NCBI RefSeq assembly: GCF_031157255.1
Contig: NZ_JAVIFX010000001.1
Location: forward strand, 62,001 to 126,000
Source: Bradyrhizobium sp. LHD-71
Lineage (GTDB): Bacteria > Pseudomonadota > Alphaproteobacteria > Rhizobiales > Xanthobacteraceae
Reading direction: 5' to 3'
Length of the DNA: 64,000 nucleotides
Shown: piece after piece, positions 55,235 to 64,000 of the stretch
How the letters are laid out: each line of letters starts with the position of its first letter
How positions within the stretch are numbered: the first letter of the stretch is position 1
Position numbers and translations under genes: made by a program
The notes under the pieces: model-generated
The model's database searches: none
Told to the model about the DNA's origin: nothing
Seen by the model: only the letters and a program-made list of their open reading frames with translations

Positions 55235-55936
55235 ATGGACCACGACCTTCCGAATCGGAGCGGCCGAGCGCGGGGCTCCCGCGCTGCGCAAGTCATTGCG
55301 CCGGCTGCAGGCTTCCCAGACCGCGATTGTCCGTTCTGCCCTCGCCTCGAAGGTTTTCGCCGGGAGAACCGCCTGCGTGAACCGGAGTGGTTCAATGCTC
55401 CGGTTCCAGCATTCGGCCCGTCCGATGCCTCGCTGCTCATCGTCGGCCTCGCTCCAGGGCTGCAGGGTGCCAACCGCACCGGGCGGCCGTTCACCGGCGA
55501 CTATGCGGGCGACCTCCTCTATCCAACGTTGATCGAATACGGCTTCGCCCACGGCGACTATCGTGCGCGGGTCGATGACGGACTGGAGCTCGTCGACTGC
55601 CGCATCGGCAACGCGGTGCATTGCGTGCCGCCGCAGAACAAGCCGACGCCTTCGGAGATCAATACCTGCCGGCAGTTTCTGATCGCGCTGATCGAGAACA
55701 TGCCGCGTCTGCGCGCGATCGTCGCGCTCGGCCGCATTGCCCATGATTCAACCGTAAAGGCACTGGGCTTGCGCGCGGCACAAGCTCCGTTCGCTCATGG
55801 CGCAGTCCACGAGGCCGGACCTCGCCGCCTCTACGACAGCTATCACTGCTCGCGTTACAACACGAACACCGGCGTGCTGACGCCAAAGATGTTTCACGCC
55901 GTGTTTGCGCGTGTCAGGAATGATCTTGGTGAGTAG
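55235..55936 (+). CDS. Family 5 uracil-DNA glycosylase (UDGb)
   Basis: A 233-residue DNA repair enzyme that removes uracil (and related bases) from DNA. The family 5 motif reads GLAPGLQGANRTGRPFTGDYAGDLLY, and the second motif SYHCSRYNTNTGVLTP. Cysteines in CPFCPRL, together with two in DCRIGNAVHC, are candidates for the [4Fe-4S] cluster of this family. The start is plausible but has no strong ribosome site. It meets smpB tail to tail. Confidence 0.88.
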   Translation: MDHDLPNRSGRARGSRAAQVIAPAAGFPDRDCPFCPRLEGFRRENRLREPEWFNAPVPAFGPSDASLLIVGLAPGLQGANRTGRPFTGDYAGDLLYPTLIEYGFAHGDYRARVDDGLELVDCRIGNAVHCVPPQNKPTPSEINTCRQFLIALIENMPRLRAIVALGRIAHDSTVKALGLRAAQAPFAHGAVHEAGPRRLYDSYHCSRYNTNTGVLTPKMFHAVFARVRNDLGE

Positions 55937-55980
55937 TCAGTAGTGAATGAACTGCTCGCGGCTTGCTAGTCGCTACTCAC
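55929..55980. terminator. Stem-loop spanning two convergent stops
   Basis: GTGAGTAG (including the glycosylase stop) and CTACTCAC (ending at the smpB stop) pair perfectly across 36 bases. It can form in either transcript and probably ends both. Confidence 0.5.
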
Positions 55981-56454
55981 TCACCCTCTTGCCCGCAGCA
56001 GCCGGCTTTTCTCCCGGTTCCAGTCGCGCTTCTTCTCAGTCTCGCGCTTGTCGTGCAGCTTTTTGCCCTTGGCGAGCGCCAGCTCGATCTTCGCGCGGCC
56101 CTGCTCGTTGAAATACAGCTTGAGCGGGATCAGCGTCATGCCTTCGCGTTCGACCGCTCCGATCAGCTTGTTGATCTGGCGGCGGTGCAGCAACAGCTTG
56201 CGCGGACGCTTCGGTGCATGATTGAAGCGGTTCGCCTGCAGATACTCCGGAATGTTGGCGTTGATGAGCCAGATCTCGCCGTCGCGCGAATCGGCGTAGG
56301 ATTCACCGATCGTCGCCTTGCCGGTGCGGATCGACTTCACCTCAGTGCCCGTCAGTGCGACGCCCGCCTCGAACGTATCCTGAATTGCGTAGTTGAAGCG
56401 CGCCTTGCGGTTATCGGCGACGACCTTTATGGCGCGGGTTGGTTTTTCGGCCAT
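55981..56454 (-). CDS. smpB: SsrA-binding protein
   Basis: SmpB binds tmRNA and delivers it to stalled ribosomes. The 157-residue protein shows [54 protein letters not shown] and the basic C-terminal tail [23 protein letters not shown]. It follows mscL and dapA on the reverse strand. Confidence 0.97.
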   Translation of the reverse strand: MAEKPTRAIKVVADNRKARFNYAIQDTFEAGVALTGTEVKSIRTGKATIGESYADSRDGEIWLINANIPEYLQANRFNHAPKRPRKLLLHRRQINKLIGAVEREGMTLIPLKLYFNEQGRAKIELALAKGKKLHDKRETEKKRDWNREKSRLLRARG

Positions 56455-56574
56455 GTGCCGTCAGAAGCTACCTTGAAAATCTAAACTATTGCGCTGGATT
56501 TGACGTTGGCATCTGCATTGCCGCTAAGCCCGGCTGCGACGATGCTGACACGTATCAACAGTTAAGCGCGATCT

Positions 56575-56982
56575 TCACTTCTTCAATGCGTCGCGGATTT
56601 CGGTCAGCAACTGCTGATCGATCGTCAGTTTGGGCGTCGACGGAGGCGCTTCTTGCTCCTTCAGCTTGTTCATGGCGCGAATGACCAGAAACAACGCCGC
56701 AGCGACAATCAGGAAGTTGAGGCTCAGTGTGAGGAAACTGCCCCACGCCAGCACGGCACCTTGCTTCTTGGCATCGGCGAGGTTTGTCGCCGTGACGTCC
56801 TTCGACAGCGCGATAAAGTAGTTCGAGAAGTCCAGCCCGCCGGTAATTGCGCCGATGATCGGCATGACAATGTCACCGACCAGCGAATTGACGATCGCGC
56901 CGAACGCGGCACCGATAATGACGCCGACCGCGAGGTCGACGACATTGCCCCGCATGGCAAAAGCCTTGAAGTCATTCAGCAT
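56575..56982 (-). CDS. mscL: Large-conductance mechanosensitive channel
   Basis: MscL opens under membrane tension and releases solutes on osmotic down-shock. The 135-residue protein has the N-terminal amphipathic helix [44 protein letters not shown] forming TM1, a periplasmic loop, TM2 ([16 protein letters not shown]) and a C-terminal helix ending [11 protein letters not shown]. Length equals the E. coli protein. It lies 44 bases after dapA. Confidence 0.96.
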   Translation of the reverse strand: MLNDFKAFAMRGNVVDLAVGVIIGAAFGAIVNSLVGDIVMPIIGAITGGLDFSNYFIALSKDVTATNLADAKKQGAVLAWGSFLTLSLNFLIVAAALFLVIRAMNKLKEQEAPPSTPKLTIDQQLLTEIRDALKK

Positions 56983-57026
56983 GAAGGCGCCCCCATCCTC
57001 AACCGGCTAGACCGATGCCCGCAATA

Positions 57027-57917
<891 letters not shown>

Positions 57918-58077
57918 CGTTCGTCTCCAGATTCGCTTAACGATACCGCGGGACGCGTCTCGCCCGCCGGCCAACGATCTCGACTAGATACCGGTTCCGC
58001 GCGCCTGAGAAAAGGGCTGCAGTGGACAGAGAACGCGCAAGGTCCCTGCAGCATCTGCCGCAAGATCGGTCAGTCTC

Positions 58078-58147
58078 CTTAGGCGACGGCCGCCATGAGG
58101 ATCCGATGCTGCTGCAGTGCCGCGTCAGTGTGCGACCATCGCCTAAG
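58078..58147 (+). ncRNA. Candidate structured RNA element in the ABC operon leader
   Basis: CTTAGGCGA (58078-58086) and TCGCCTAAG (58139-58147) are perfect 9-bp arms closing a 52-base GC-rich segment that contains further self-complementary stretches (CTGCTGCAG). It lies about 70 bases before a short leader frame. It matches no riboswitch that I can recognise. Confidence 0.4.
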
Positions 58148-58202
58148 CCGCTGTCTTTCTGCTCTGCACCATGCAGTCAGGCCCAAGCCGCCAGCTTCGA
58201 CG

Positions 58203-58260
58203 AAAGGAGGTGAGCCAATTGCGCGCGCCAAACCGACTTTCGTTGACCGTCTGCATTTAA
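58203..58260 (+). CDS. Candidate 13-residue leader peptide with an extreme Shine-Dalgarno site
   Basis: AAAGGAGGTGA (58203-58213) is complementary over eleven bases to the 3' tail of 16S rRNA. Eight bases after GGAGG comes TTG at 58219, opening a frame MRAPNRLSLTVCI that stops with TAA at 58258-58260. The next gene starts 91 bases later. A strong site placed before such a short frame suggests a translated leader peptide or a ribosome-standby element. It might also be chance, since no other evidence of translation exists. Confidence 0.45.
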
Positions 58261-58351
58261 GGTGTTTTGCTTGCGTCGATTGCCTTAGCCCCCGGCTGCG
58301 GCACTGCAGACCGAGCGGGCCGCCGGCAGCAACTAGCGCGGGGGATCCCTT

Positions 58352-60148
58352 ATGGACGAAAAGGCGCTGCGTGGTCTCATCGTAAACGTAAAGGACGGCA
58401 AACTTTCGCGACGATCGTTTGTCGAGCAAATGATCGCGCTCGGACTGACGGCGCCGATGGCATCCCAGATGCTGGCGTTCTCGGGCGTGCCGGCAAAGGC
58501 AGCCGAGGACAGATTTCAGTACAAGCCCACCAAGCGCGGCGGCGGCGGCGCGCTGAAGCTTCTCTGGTGGCAGGGACCCACGCTTCTGAACCCGCATTTC
58601 GCAGTCGGCACGAAGGATCAGGATGCAACGCGCATCTTCTACGAGCCGCTCGCCGGTTGGGATCCGGACGGCGAACTGTTCCCGGTGCTGGCCGCCGAAA
58701 TACCGAGCCGAGAAAACGGTGGGCTCGCCGCCGACGGCAAGTCCGTCACCTGGAAGCTGAAGCGCGACGTGCAGTGGCACGATGGCAAGCCGTTCACAGC
58801 CGACGACGTCGTCTTCACCTGGCAGTACACATCGGATCCTGCGAGCGCCTGCTACACGCTTGGCACCTACAAGGATGTCAAGGTCGAGAAAGTCGACGAC
58901 TTCACGGTCAAGGTGCTGTTCGAAAAGCCGACGCCCTTCTGGGCCGACGCCCTGGTTGGCGCGCGCGGCATGATCATTCCGAAGCACCTGTTCGCGGAGT
59001 ACGCAGGCGGCAAGTCACGCGACGCACCGACCAACCTGAAGCCAGTCGGCACCGGTCCCTACAAATTCGTCGACTTCAAACCCGGCGACATGCTTCGCGG
59101 CGAGATCAACTCGAGCTATCACATCGCCAACCGTCCGCATTTCGACACCGTCGAGATGAAAGGCGGCGGCGATGCGGTGTCGGCTGCGCGCGCGATTATC
59201 CAATCCGGGGAGTTCGATTTCGCCTGGAACATGCAGGTTGAGGACGAGATTCTGCAACGCCTGGAGAAAGGCGGCAAAGGCAGGGCCATGATCACGGCCT
59301 CAGGCAATATCGAGCACATCCAGCTCAACAGCACCGATCCCTGGACGGAGGTGGACGGCGAACGCGCCAACGCGAAGACGAAGCACCCGCTTCTGACCGA
59401 TAAGGCTGTGCGGCAGGCGCTCGGCATGCTGGTCGACCGCGCCTCGGTGCAGGAGCACATTTACGGCCGCACCGGCCTCGCCACCGGAAACTTCCTCAAT
59501 AATCCGGAACGTTTCCGTTCCAAGAACACCACCTGGGAGTTCAACATCGACAAGGCGAACCAGGTTCTCGAGGCCGCCGGCTGGAAGAAGGGCTCTGACG
59601 GGATTCGCGCCAAGGACGGCAAGAAGCTGAAATTCGTCTTTCAGTCGTCGATCAATACGCCGCGCCAGAAAACTCAGGCCATCGTCAAGCAGGCCTGCCA
59701 GAAGGCCGGCATCGATCTGGAGCTCAAGTCCGTAACCGCGTCGGTCTTCTTCTCCTCCGACGTCGCCAACCCGGACACTTACACGAAGTTCTACTGCGAC
59801 ATTCAGATGTACACGACGACGATGACGCAGCCCGACGCCGGTACGTTCATGAACCAGTTCACAACGGCTGAGTTCGCCACCAAGGAGAACAAGTGGCAAG
59901 GCCGCAATATCACGCGCTGGTCCAATGAAGAGTACGACCAGCTCTACAAGGCCTCGGAAGGCGAGCTCGATCCGGTCAAGCGCGCCACCATGTTCATCCG
60001 TATGAACGACCTCGCCTGCGGCGATCACGCAGTGATTCCCGTGGTGTATCGCCCGCGCACCGCCGCGATCTCCAACAAGATGAAGGCCGACATCTCAGGC
60101 TGGGACACCGATTTGGGTAATCTGAAGGAATGGTATCGCGAAGGCTGA
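58352..60148 (+). CDS. Peptide/opine-type ABC transporter substrate-binding protein (SBP family 5)
   Basis: A 598-residue extracellular solute-binding protein of family 5 with a twin-arginine-like signal (KLSRRSFVEQMIALGLTAP, R20-R21) and cleavage after VPAKAA. Landmarks are ALKLLWWQGPTLLNPHFAVGT, YEPLAGWDPDGELFPVLAAEIP, VTWKLKRDVQWHDGKPFTADDVVFTWQY, GTGPYKF and the late RWSNEEYDQLYKASEGELD. A GGGGGA ribosome site precedes the ATG. Two permeases and two ATPases follow. The ligand may be peptides, opines, nickel chelates or sugars; it cannot be read off. Confidence 0.92.
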   Translation: MDEKALRGLIVNVKDGKLSRRSFVEQMIALGLTAPMASQMLAFSGVPAKAAEDRFQYKPTKRGGGGALKLLWWQGPTLLNPHFAVGTKDQDATRIFYEPLAGWDPDGELFPVLAAEIPSRENGGLAADGKSVTWKLKRDVQWHDGKPFTADDVVFTWQYTSDPASACYTLGTYKDVKVEKVDDFTVKVLFEKPTPFWADALVGARGMIIPKHLFAEYAGGKSRDAPTNLKPVGTGPYKFVDFKPGDMLRGEINSSYHIANRPHFDTVEMKGGGDAVSAARAIIQSGEFDFAWNMQVEDEILQRLEKGGKGRAMITASGNIEHIQLNSTDPWTEVDGERANAKTKHPLLTDKAVRQALGMLVDRASVQEHIYGRTGLATGNFLNNPERFRSKNTTWEFNIDKANQVLEAAGWKKGSDGIRAKDGKKLKFVFQSSINTPRQKTQAIVKQACQKAGIDLELKSVTASVFFSSDVANPDTYTKFYCDIQMYTTTMTQPDAGTFMNQFTTAEFATKENKWQGRNITRWSNEEYDQLYKASEGELDPVKRATMFIRMNDLACGDHAVIPVVYRPRTAAISNKMKADISGWDTDLGNLKEWYREG

Positions 60149-60190
60149 TCCGACGTGCGGTACACGTCAGATCAAACGGGGTGACGGTCG

Positions 60191-61150
60191 ATGGGGCAAT
60201 ACCTCCTGAAGCGCCTCCTGATCGCCATCCCGAGCATTCTCGGCATCAGTGTCATCCTGTTCACGGTGCTGGCGCTGGCGCCCGGTGACCCGTTCGAGGA
60301 GCTGGCGACCAACCCCAACGTGCCGGCCGAAGTGCGCGAAATGCTTCGGCAGAAGTTCGGGCTCGATGATCCGGTCGCCATCCGCTATTTCCGCTGGCTT
60401 GCGGCCATGGCGCAAGGCGACTTCGGCTTCTCGTTCGCAAGCCGCATCGACGTCGGCGACCTCATCATGCAGCGATTGCCGACGACGCTCATCATCATCG
60501 GCCTCGCGCAACTCATCGCGCTTGCCATTGCACTGCCGGTCGGCGTGTACGCGGCGACCCGCCCTTATTCGATCTTCGACCAGATCGCCAGCACCTTCGC
60601 CTTCGTCGGCTTCTCGCTACCGCCTTTCTTCACGGGACTGCTGCTCATTCTGGTCTTCAGTATCCAGTTCGACTGGCTTCCCTTCGTCTATCGCGCCGAT
60701 ATCGAGGCCACCGGCTGGCGCTGGTTCTGGGAGCATGTGCGGCAGGCGATCATGCCTGTCTCCGTGCTGGCGCTGTTTCTCGCCGCATCGCTGACGCGCT
60801 ATGTTCGCTCCTCGGTGCTCGACGTGATCCGCCTCGATTACGTCACGACCGCGCGCGCCAAGGGCCTCGGCGAGCGCGTTGTCATCACCAAGCACGTCGT
60901 GCGCAACGCGCTCATTCCGGTGGTGACCCTCGTCTTCCTGCAGCTTCCGGCGCTGTTCGGCGGCGCCATCGTCACGGAACAGATTTTCCGCATTCCTGGT
61001 ATCGGTTCGCTGCTGATCAGCTCCATCCTCGCCAACGACACGCCCGTGGTGATGGCGGTGACGTTCGTCTCGGCCATTCTTGTCGTCCTCTTCAACCTCA
61101 TCGCAGATATTCTCTATGGTTGGCTCGATCCCCGCATCAGCTACGGCTGA
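60191..61150 (+). CDS. DppB-like ABC transporter permease
   Basis: A 319-residue permease with six membrane helices. The opening MGQYLLKRLLIAIPSILGISVILFTVLALAPGDPFEEL and the coupling segment YVTTARAKGLGERVVITKHVVRNALIPVVT are typical of DppB/OppB. It is followed by the DppC-like gene with an overlap of about 35 bases. Confidence 0.94.
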   Translation: MGQYLLKRLLIAIPSILGISVILFTVLALAPGDPFEELATNPNVPAEVREMLRQKFGLDDPVAIRYFRWLAAMAQGDFGFSFASRIDVGDLIMQRLPTTLIIIGLAQLIALAIALPVGVYAATRPYSIFDQIASTFAFVGFSLPPFFTGLLLILVFSIQFDWLPFVYRADIEATGWRWFWEHVRQAIMPVSVLALFLAASLTRYVRSSVLDVIRLDYVTTARAKGLGERVVITKHVVRNALIPVVTLVFLQLPALFGGAIVTEQIFRIPGIGSLLISSILANDTPVVMAVTFVSAILVVLFNLIADILYGWLDPRISYG

Positions 61151-62057
61151 ACTCAGCGCTGCACCGCGGAGCAAGGCAAAGCAATTTTCGCCTTGGCTGG
61201 ACGCGTGGCGCCGCTTCCGCCGTCATCGGCTGGCGCTGGTCAGCACTGTCGTTTTGAGTGCAATCGTCCTCTCCGTGCTGTTCATGCCGTTCGTCTGGAG
61301 TGTGCCGATCAATGAGATCGACTTCACCGCGCGACTGAAAGGTCCCTCGCCGGCGCATCCATTTGGCACCGATGATCTCGGACAGGACCTTCTCTCGCGC
61401 ATGCTTTACGGTGGCCGAATCTCGCTTGCCGTCGCCTTCGCGGCAATGGTGGTGGCGATCGTCGTCGGCACCATCATCGGCGCGATCGCCGGCATGTCGC
61501 GGGGTTGGGTCGGTCCGGCGCTGATGTGGCTGACCGACCTGTTCCTGTCGCTGCCGCCGCTGCCGCTGCTGCTGCTCGTCATCTATCTCTTCCGTGACTC
61601 GCTCAAATCCGTGTTTGGACCCGAAGGCGGCGTGTTCATTCTGATCGTGCTTGTCGTGGGCGGCCTGCGCTGGATGCCGGCCGCGCGGTTGGTGCGCGCG
61701 CAATTCCTGTCGCTGCGCGAAAAGGAGTTCGTCGAGGCCGCACGCGCGCTCGGCGCCAGCAGGCTGCGCCAGGTGATCCGTCACATCCTGCCGAATGCGC
61801 TCGGCCCGGTGATCGTGGCTGCGACGGTGGATGTCGCCGCCGCGATCATCGCCGAGTCCACCTTGTCGTTTCTGGGTCTCGGCTTCCCGCCGGACATTCC
61901 GTCGTGGGGCCGCATCCTGTTCGATGCGAAGGACTACCTTGATATCGCTCCGCACTGGGCGATGTTTCCGGGTGTTGCGATCTTCCTGACCGTCCTTTCC
62001 ATCAGCTTCATCGGCGACGGCCTGCGCGACGCACTCGACCCGCGCAAGGTGATGTGA
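61116..62057 (+). CDS. DppC-like ABC transporter permease
   Basis: A 313-residue permease with six membrane helices, starting inside the preceding gene. Landmarks are FRRHRLALVSTVVLSAIVLSVLFMPF, HPFGTDDLGQDLLSRMLYGGRISLAVAF and the coupling segment FVEAARALGASRLRQVIRHILPNALGPVIVAATVDVAAAIIAESTLSFLGLG. No ribosome site is obvious within the overlap, so translational coupling is likely. A 229-base gap with hairpins separates it from the ATPase genes. Confidence 0.93.
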   Translation: MVGSIPASATAELSAAPRSKAKQFSPWLDAWRRFRRHRLALVSTVVLSAIVLSVLFMPFVWSVPINEIDFTARLKGPSPAHPFGTDDLGQDLLSRMLYGGRISLAVAFAAMVVAIVVGTIIGAIAGMSRGWVGPALMWLTDLFLSLPPLPLLLLVIYLFRDSLKSVFGPEGGVFILIVLVVGGLRWMPAARLVRAQFLSLREKEFVEAARALGASRLRQVIRHILPNALGPVIVAATVDVAAAIIAESTLSFLGLGFPPDIPSWGRILFDAKDYLDIAPHWAMFPGVAIFLTVLSISFIGDGLRDALDPRKVM

Positions 62058-62128
62058 GGTGCCAGTGCAGCAACGAGATCATGATGGCTTTGCGTTGAAC
62101 TTCAGCGAGCTCGGCGCGCTTCCCACCC

Positions 62129-62191
62129 GAACCCGGGTTCAACCGAGTTCGGCGCTATCAAAGAGTCCAAGTCGGAAACATCCGACTTGGA
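62129..62191 (+). repeat. Two perfect dyads between the permease and ATPase genes
   Basis: GAACCCGGGTTC (62129-62140) is a 12-bp palindrome, and TCCAAGTCGGA-AACA-TCCGACTTGGA (62166-62191) a hairpin with eleven perfect pairs and a four-base loop. No T-run follows the hairpin. It probably protects the upstream mRNA or lowers expression of the ATPase genes relative to the permeases. Confidence 0.6.
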
Positions 62192-62286
62192 TTGGGAAGA
62201 GGGAACCCTGCCCAGCGCCTGGTTGCTCTTTTGCTCGATCGCAATGGCCCGGCTGCTAGCCTGGCGACACGAACACGGATGACAGA

Positions 62287-63279
62287 ATGAGCGAGCCGCT
62301 GCTCGAGATACGCGATCTGAAAACGCACTTCGCCACCGACAATGGCATCGTGCGAGCCGTCGATGGCGTGGATATCACCATCCGTCGCGGCGAGACCGTC
62401 GGCGTCGTCGGCGAGTCCGGTTGCGGCAAGACCGTCACCGCGATGTCGGTCCTGAAACTGATCGCGATGCCGCCCGGACGTATCGTCGATGGTCAGATCC
62501 TTTGGCAGGGGCGCGACCTGATCCCGCTCGAGGCCGATGAGCTTGACGATATCCGCGCCAAGGACATCGCCATGGTGTTCCAGGAGCCGATGACATCGCT
62601 CAATCCGGTTTACACGATCGGCGAGCAGATCGCCGAAGGCCTGCGCCGACACGAGAAGCTTTCGCGTCGGGCGGCGCTCGAACGCACGGTCGAGATGCTG
62701 CGCCTAGTGCAGATTGCCAACGCGGAAAAGCGCGTGCACGATTATCCCCACCAGTTCTCCGGCGGCATGCGCCAACGCGTGATGATTGCCATGGCGCTGT
62801 CGTGCAGCCCGAAGCTGCTGATCGCCGACGAACCGACCACCGCGCTCGACGTAACCATTCAGGCGCAGATTCTCGAGCTGCTGGCCGACATGAAAGCGCG
62901 GTTCGGCATGGCGGTGATGCTGATCACCCACGCGATGGGCGTGGTGGCGGAGACCGCACAGCGCGTCGTGGTCATGTATGCTGGACGGGTGATCGAGGAA
63001 GCGCCGGTCGACGAGCTGTTCGCCAATCCTCGTCACCCTTACACGCAGGGGCTGATCCGCTCCATTCCGCACATCGACCGCGCAGCTACGACAAAGAAGC
63101 GCCTCGAGGCCATTCCGGGCGTGGTGCCCAGGCTGATCGACCCGGCGCCGGGCTGCCGTTTCGCGCCACGCTGCCGCTTCGCGATGCCCGCCTGCCGCCT
63201 GGCCACCCCGGCGCTGCGCGACGTCGGCGGCGGACACAAAGTCGCTTGCATTCTCGAAACCGGGGGGCTGCCGCAATGA
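62287..63279 (+). CDS. DppD-like ABC transporter ATPase
   Basis: A 330-residue ATPase of the oligopeptide class. Walker A is [15 protein letters not shown], the Q-loop is in [20 protein letters not shown], signature [15 protein letters not shown], Walker [15 protein letters not shown] and switch histidine LITHAMGVV. The C-terminal oligopeptide domain with the four-cysteine-type [16 protein letters not shown] is present. The stop overlaps the next start by ATGA. Confidence 0.95.
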   Translation: MSEPLLEIRDLKTHFATDNGIVRAVDGVDITIRRGETVGVVGESGCGKTVTAMSVLKLIAMPPGRIVDGQILWQGRDLIPLEADELDDIRAKDIAMVFQEPMTSLNPVYTIGEQIAEGLRRHEKLSRRAALERTVEMLRLVQIANAEKRVHDYPHQFSGGMRQRVMIAMALSCSPKLLIADEPTTALDVTIQAQILELLADMKARFGMAVMLITHAMGVVAETAQRVVVMYAGRVIEEAPVDELFANPRHPYTQGLIRSIPHIDRAATTKKRLEAIPGVVPRLIDPAPGCRFAPRCRFAMPACRLATPALRDVGGGHKVACILETGGLPQ

Positions 63280-64000
63280 GCACCCCGCTCCTGTCCGTCA
63301 GGAACCTGACCAAGCAGTTCGATATCGGCTCCGGCTTCCTGCTGCGCAACGACGCCGTCGTTCACGCTGTCGACGGTGTCAGTTTCTCCATTCCGCCCGG
63401 CGAGACGCTTGGCCTGGTGGGTGAGTCCGGCTCCGGCAAATCGACCACAGGCCGCTGTATCTTGCGTCTCGTGGAGCCAACCGCGGGCGAAATCTGGTTC
63501 CAGGGCCGCAACGTCAGCGCGCTCGATGCGCGCGCGTTTCGCGCGCTCTGCCGCGACATGCAGATCATCTTCCAGGACCCGTTCGCGTCACTAAATCCAC
63601 GCATGACGGTCGGCACGATCATCGGCGAGGCTTTGACCATCCACAAGCTTGCACCGTCGAAGGAAGCGTTCACCGATCGCGTGGTCGAGCTGCTCGAAAC
63701 CGTCGGCTTGCAAGCTGATCACATGCACCGCTACCCGCATGAATTTTCAGGCGGCCAGCGCCAGCGGATCGGCATTGCGCGCGCACTCGCCGTCGAGCCA
63801 AAACTAATCATCTGCGACGAGCCGGTCTCCGCGCTCGACGTCTCGATCCAGGCGCAGGTCATCAACCTGCTTGAGGATCTGCAGGGCAAGCTCGGCCTCA
63901 CCTATCTGTTCATCGCCCATGACCTCTCGGTCGTCGAACACATCAGCCATCGAGTCGCCGTCATGTATCTCGGCCGGATCGTCGAACTCGCGTCGGCGCG
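63276..64000 (+). CDS. DppF-like ABC transporter ATPase (cut by window edge)
   Basis: The N-terminal 241 residues of the second ATPase. Walker A is [16 protein letters not shown]-loop [20 protein letters not shown], signature [19 protein letters not shown], Walker [19 protein letters not shown] and switch histidine [12 protein letters not shown]. The frame is open at the window edge; the missing end should be the oligopeptide C-terminal domain. With the two permeases and the binding protein it completes a five-gene importer. Confidence 0.94.
   Translation, partial: MSTPLLSVRNLTKQFDIGSGFLLRNDAVVHAVDGVSFSIPPGETLGLVGESGSGKSTTGRCILRLVEPTAGEIWFQGRNVSALDARAFRALCRDMQIIFQDPFASLNPRMTVGTIIGEALTIHKLAPSKEAFTDRVVELLETVGLQADHMHRYPHEFSGGQRQRIGIARALAVEPKLIICDEPVSALDVSIQAQVINLLEDLQGKLGLTYLFIAHDLSVVEHISHRVAVMYLGRIVELASA

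Larger units (their letters stand above)
57918..58351. other. 434-bp divergent interval with a structured leader
   Basis: Region between dapA and the peptide-type ABC operon. It holds the dapA promoter, a long-range stem, and a short frame with a very strong ribosome site (listed separately). Longer forward frames here lack codon bias and are rejected. Confidence 0.55.

Noticed and set aside
58022-58213. A 63-codon forward frame in the dapA/ABC intergenic region
   Set aside because: No ribosome site, no codon bias, and it ends inside the strong ribosome site of the short leader frame.
58203-58216. The 3' end of a 16S rRNA gene on the reverse strand
   Set aside because: AAAGGAGGTGA resembles its complement, but the bases on both sides do not match rRNA and no rRNA body is present; it is read as a ribosome-binding site.

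Overview
The window reads as a chromosomal segment of a high-GC alphaproteobacterium of the Rhizobiales (Hyphomicrobiales), most like Bradyrhizobium, Rhodopseudomonas or Afipia. The basis is gene content and order: hppA-thiL-nusB-ribH-ribE-ribD-nrdR-glyA, ldtR-DUF6163-hemB-RDD-bpt, and rpoZ-rel-pdxJ-acpS-lepB-rnc-era-recO-parC are typical rhizobial core blocks. The Mg-type HemB and the Cys-free stretches of extragenic palindromes also fit. This placement is inference; no rRNA or tRNA gene is visible.

Layout. 1-1.6 kb: YceD/DUF177 (cut by the window edge) and the cytochrome bc1 chaperone, divergent from bamE. 1.7-6.5 kb: a catabolic operon (nitronate monooxygenase, solute-binding protein, acyl-CoA synthetase) divergent from a LysR regulator across a perfect 16-bp palindrome. 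6.5-20.6 kb: core genes for the proton-pumping pyrophosphatase, thiamine, riboflavin, NrdR, glycine/serine, LdtR, heme and N-end-rule transfer. 20.6-24.8 kb: a SitABCD-type manganese/iron importer, divergent from a histidine-rich protein made of two tandem metal-binding repeats. 24.9-29.4 kb: a lower-pathway aromatic cluster (LigI-like and GalB-like enzymes, a 4,5-dihydroxyphthalate decarboxylase-like protein, a TetR regulator and a TctC/Bug binding protein). 29.4-40.6 kb: a TetR regulator divergent from a ten-gene operon that combines a three-subunit molybdenum hydroxylase, a complete branched-chain-type ABC importer, a CoxG-like protein and a CoA-acylating semialdehyde dehydrogenase. 40.8-42.0 kb: another binding protein. 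42.1-57.9 kb: core genes (parC, rraB-like, recO, era, rnc, lepB, acpS, pdxJ, rel, rpoZ, NYN nuclease, family 5 uracil-DNA glycosylase, smpB, mscL, dapA), interrupted by one unrecognised gene. 57.9-64.0 kb: a dpp/opp-type ABC importer with a structured leader, its last ATPase cut by the window edge.

How parts work together. About 21.5 kb (sit plus the two catabolic clusters) sits between bpt and parC, which are usually near neighbours in this order; it looks like an accessory block in conserved surroundings. Within it, each catabolic unit carries its own regulator and its own periplasmic binding protein. The molybdenum-hydroxylase operon is the best candidate for an undescribed pathway: uptake, hydroxylation and a final semialdehyde-to-acyl-CoA step are encoded together under two copies of one TetR-type operator, but the substrate is not evident. 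The leader of the dpp-type operon is the other region worth a close look: it has a long-range stem and a 13-codon reading frame preceded by an 11-base match to the anti-Shine-Dalgarno tail.
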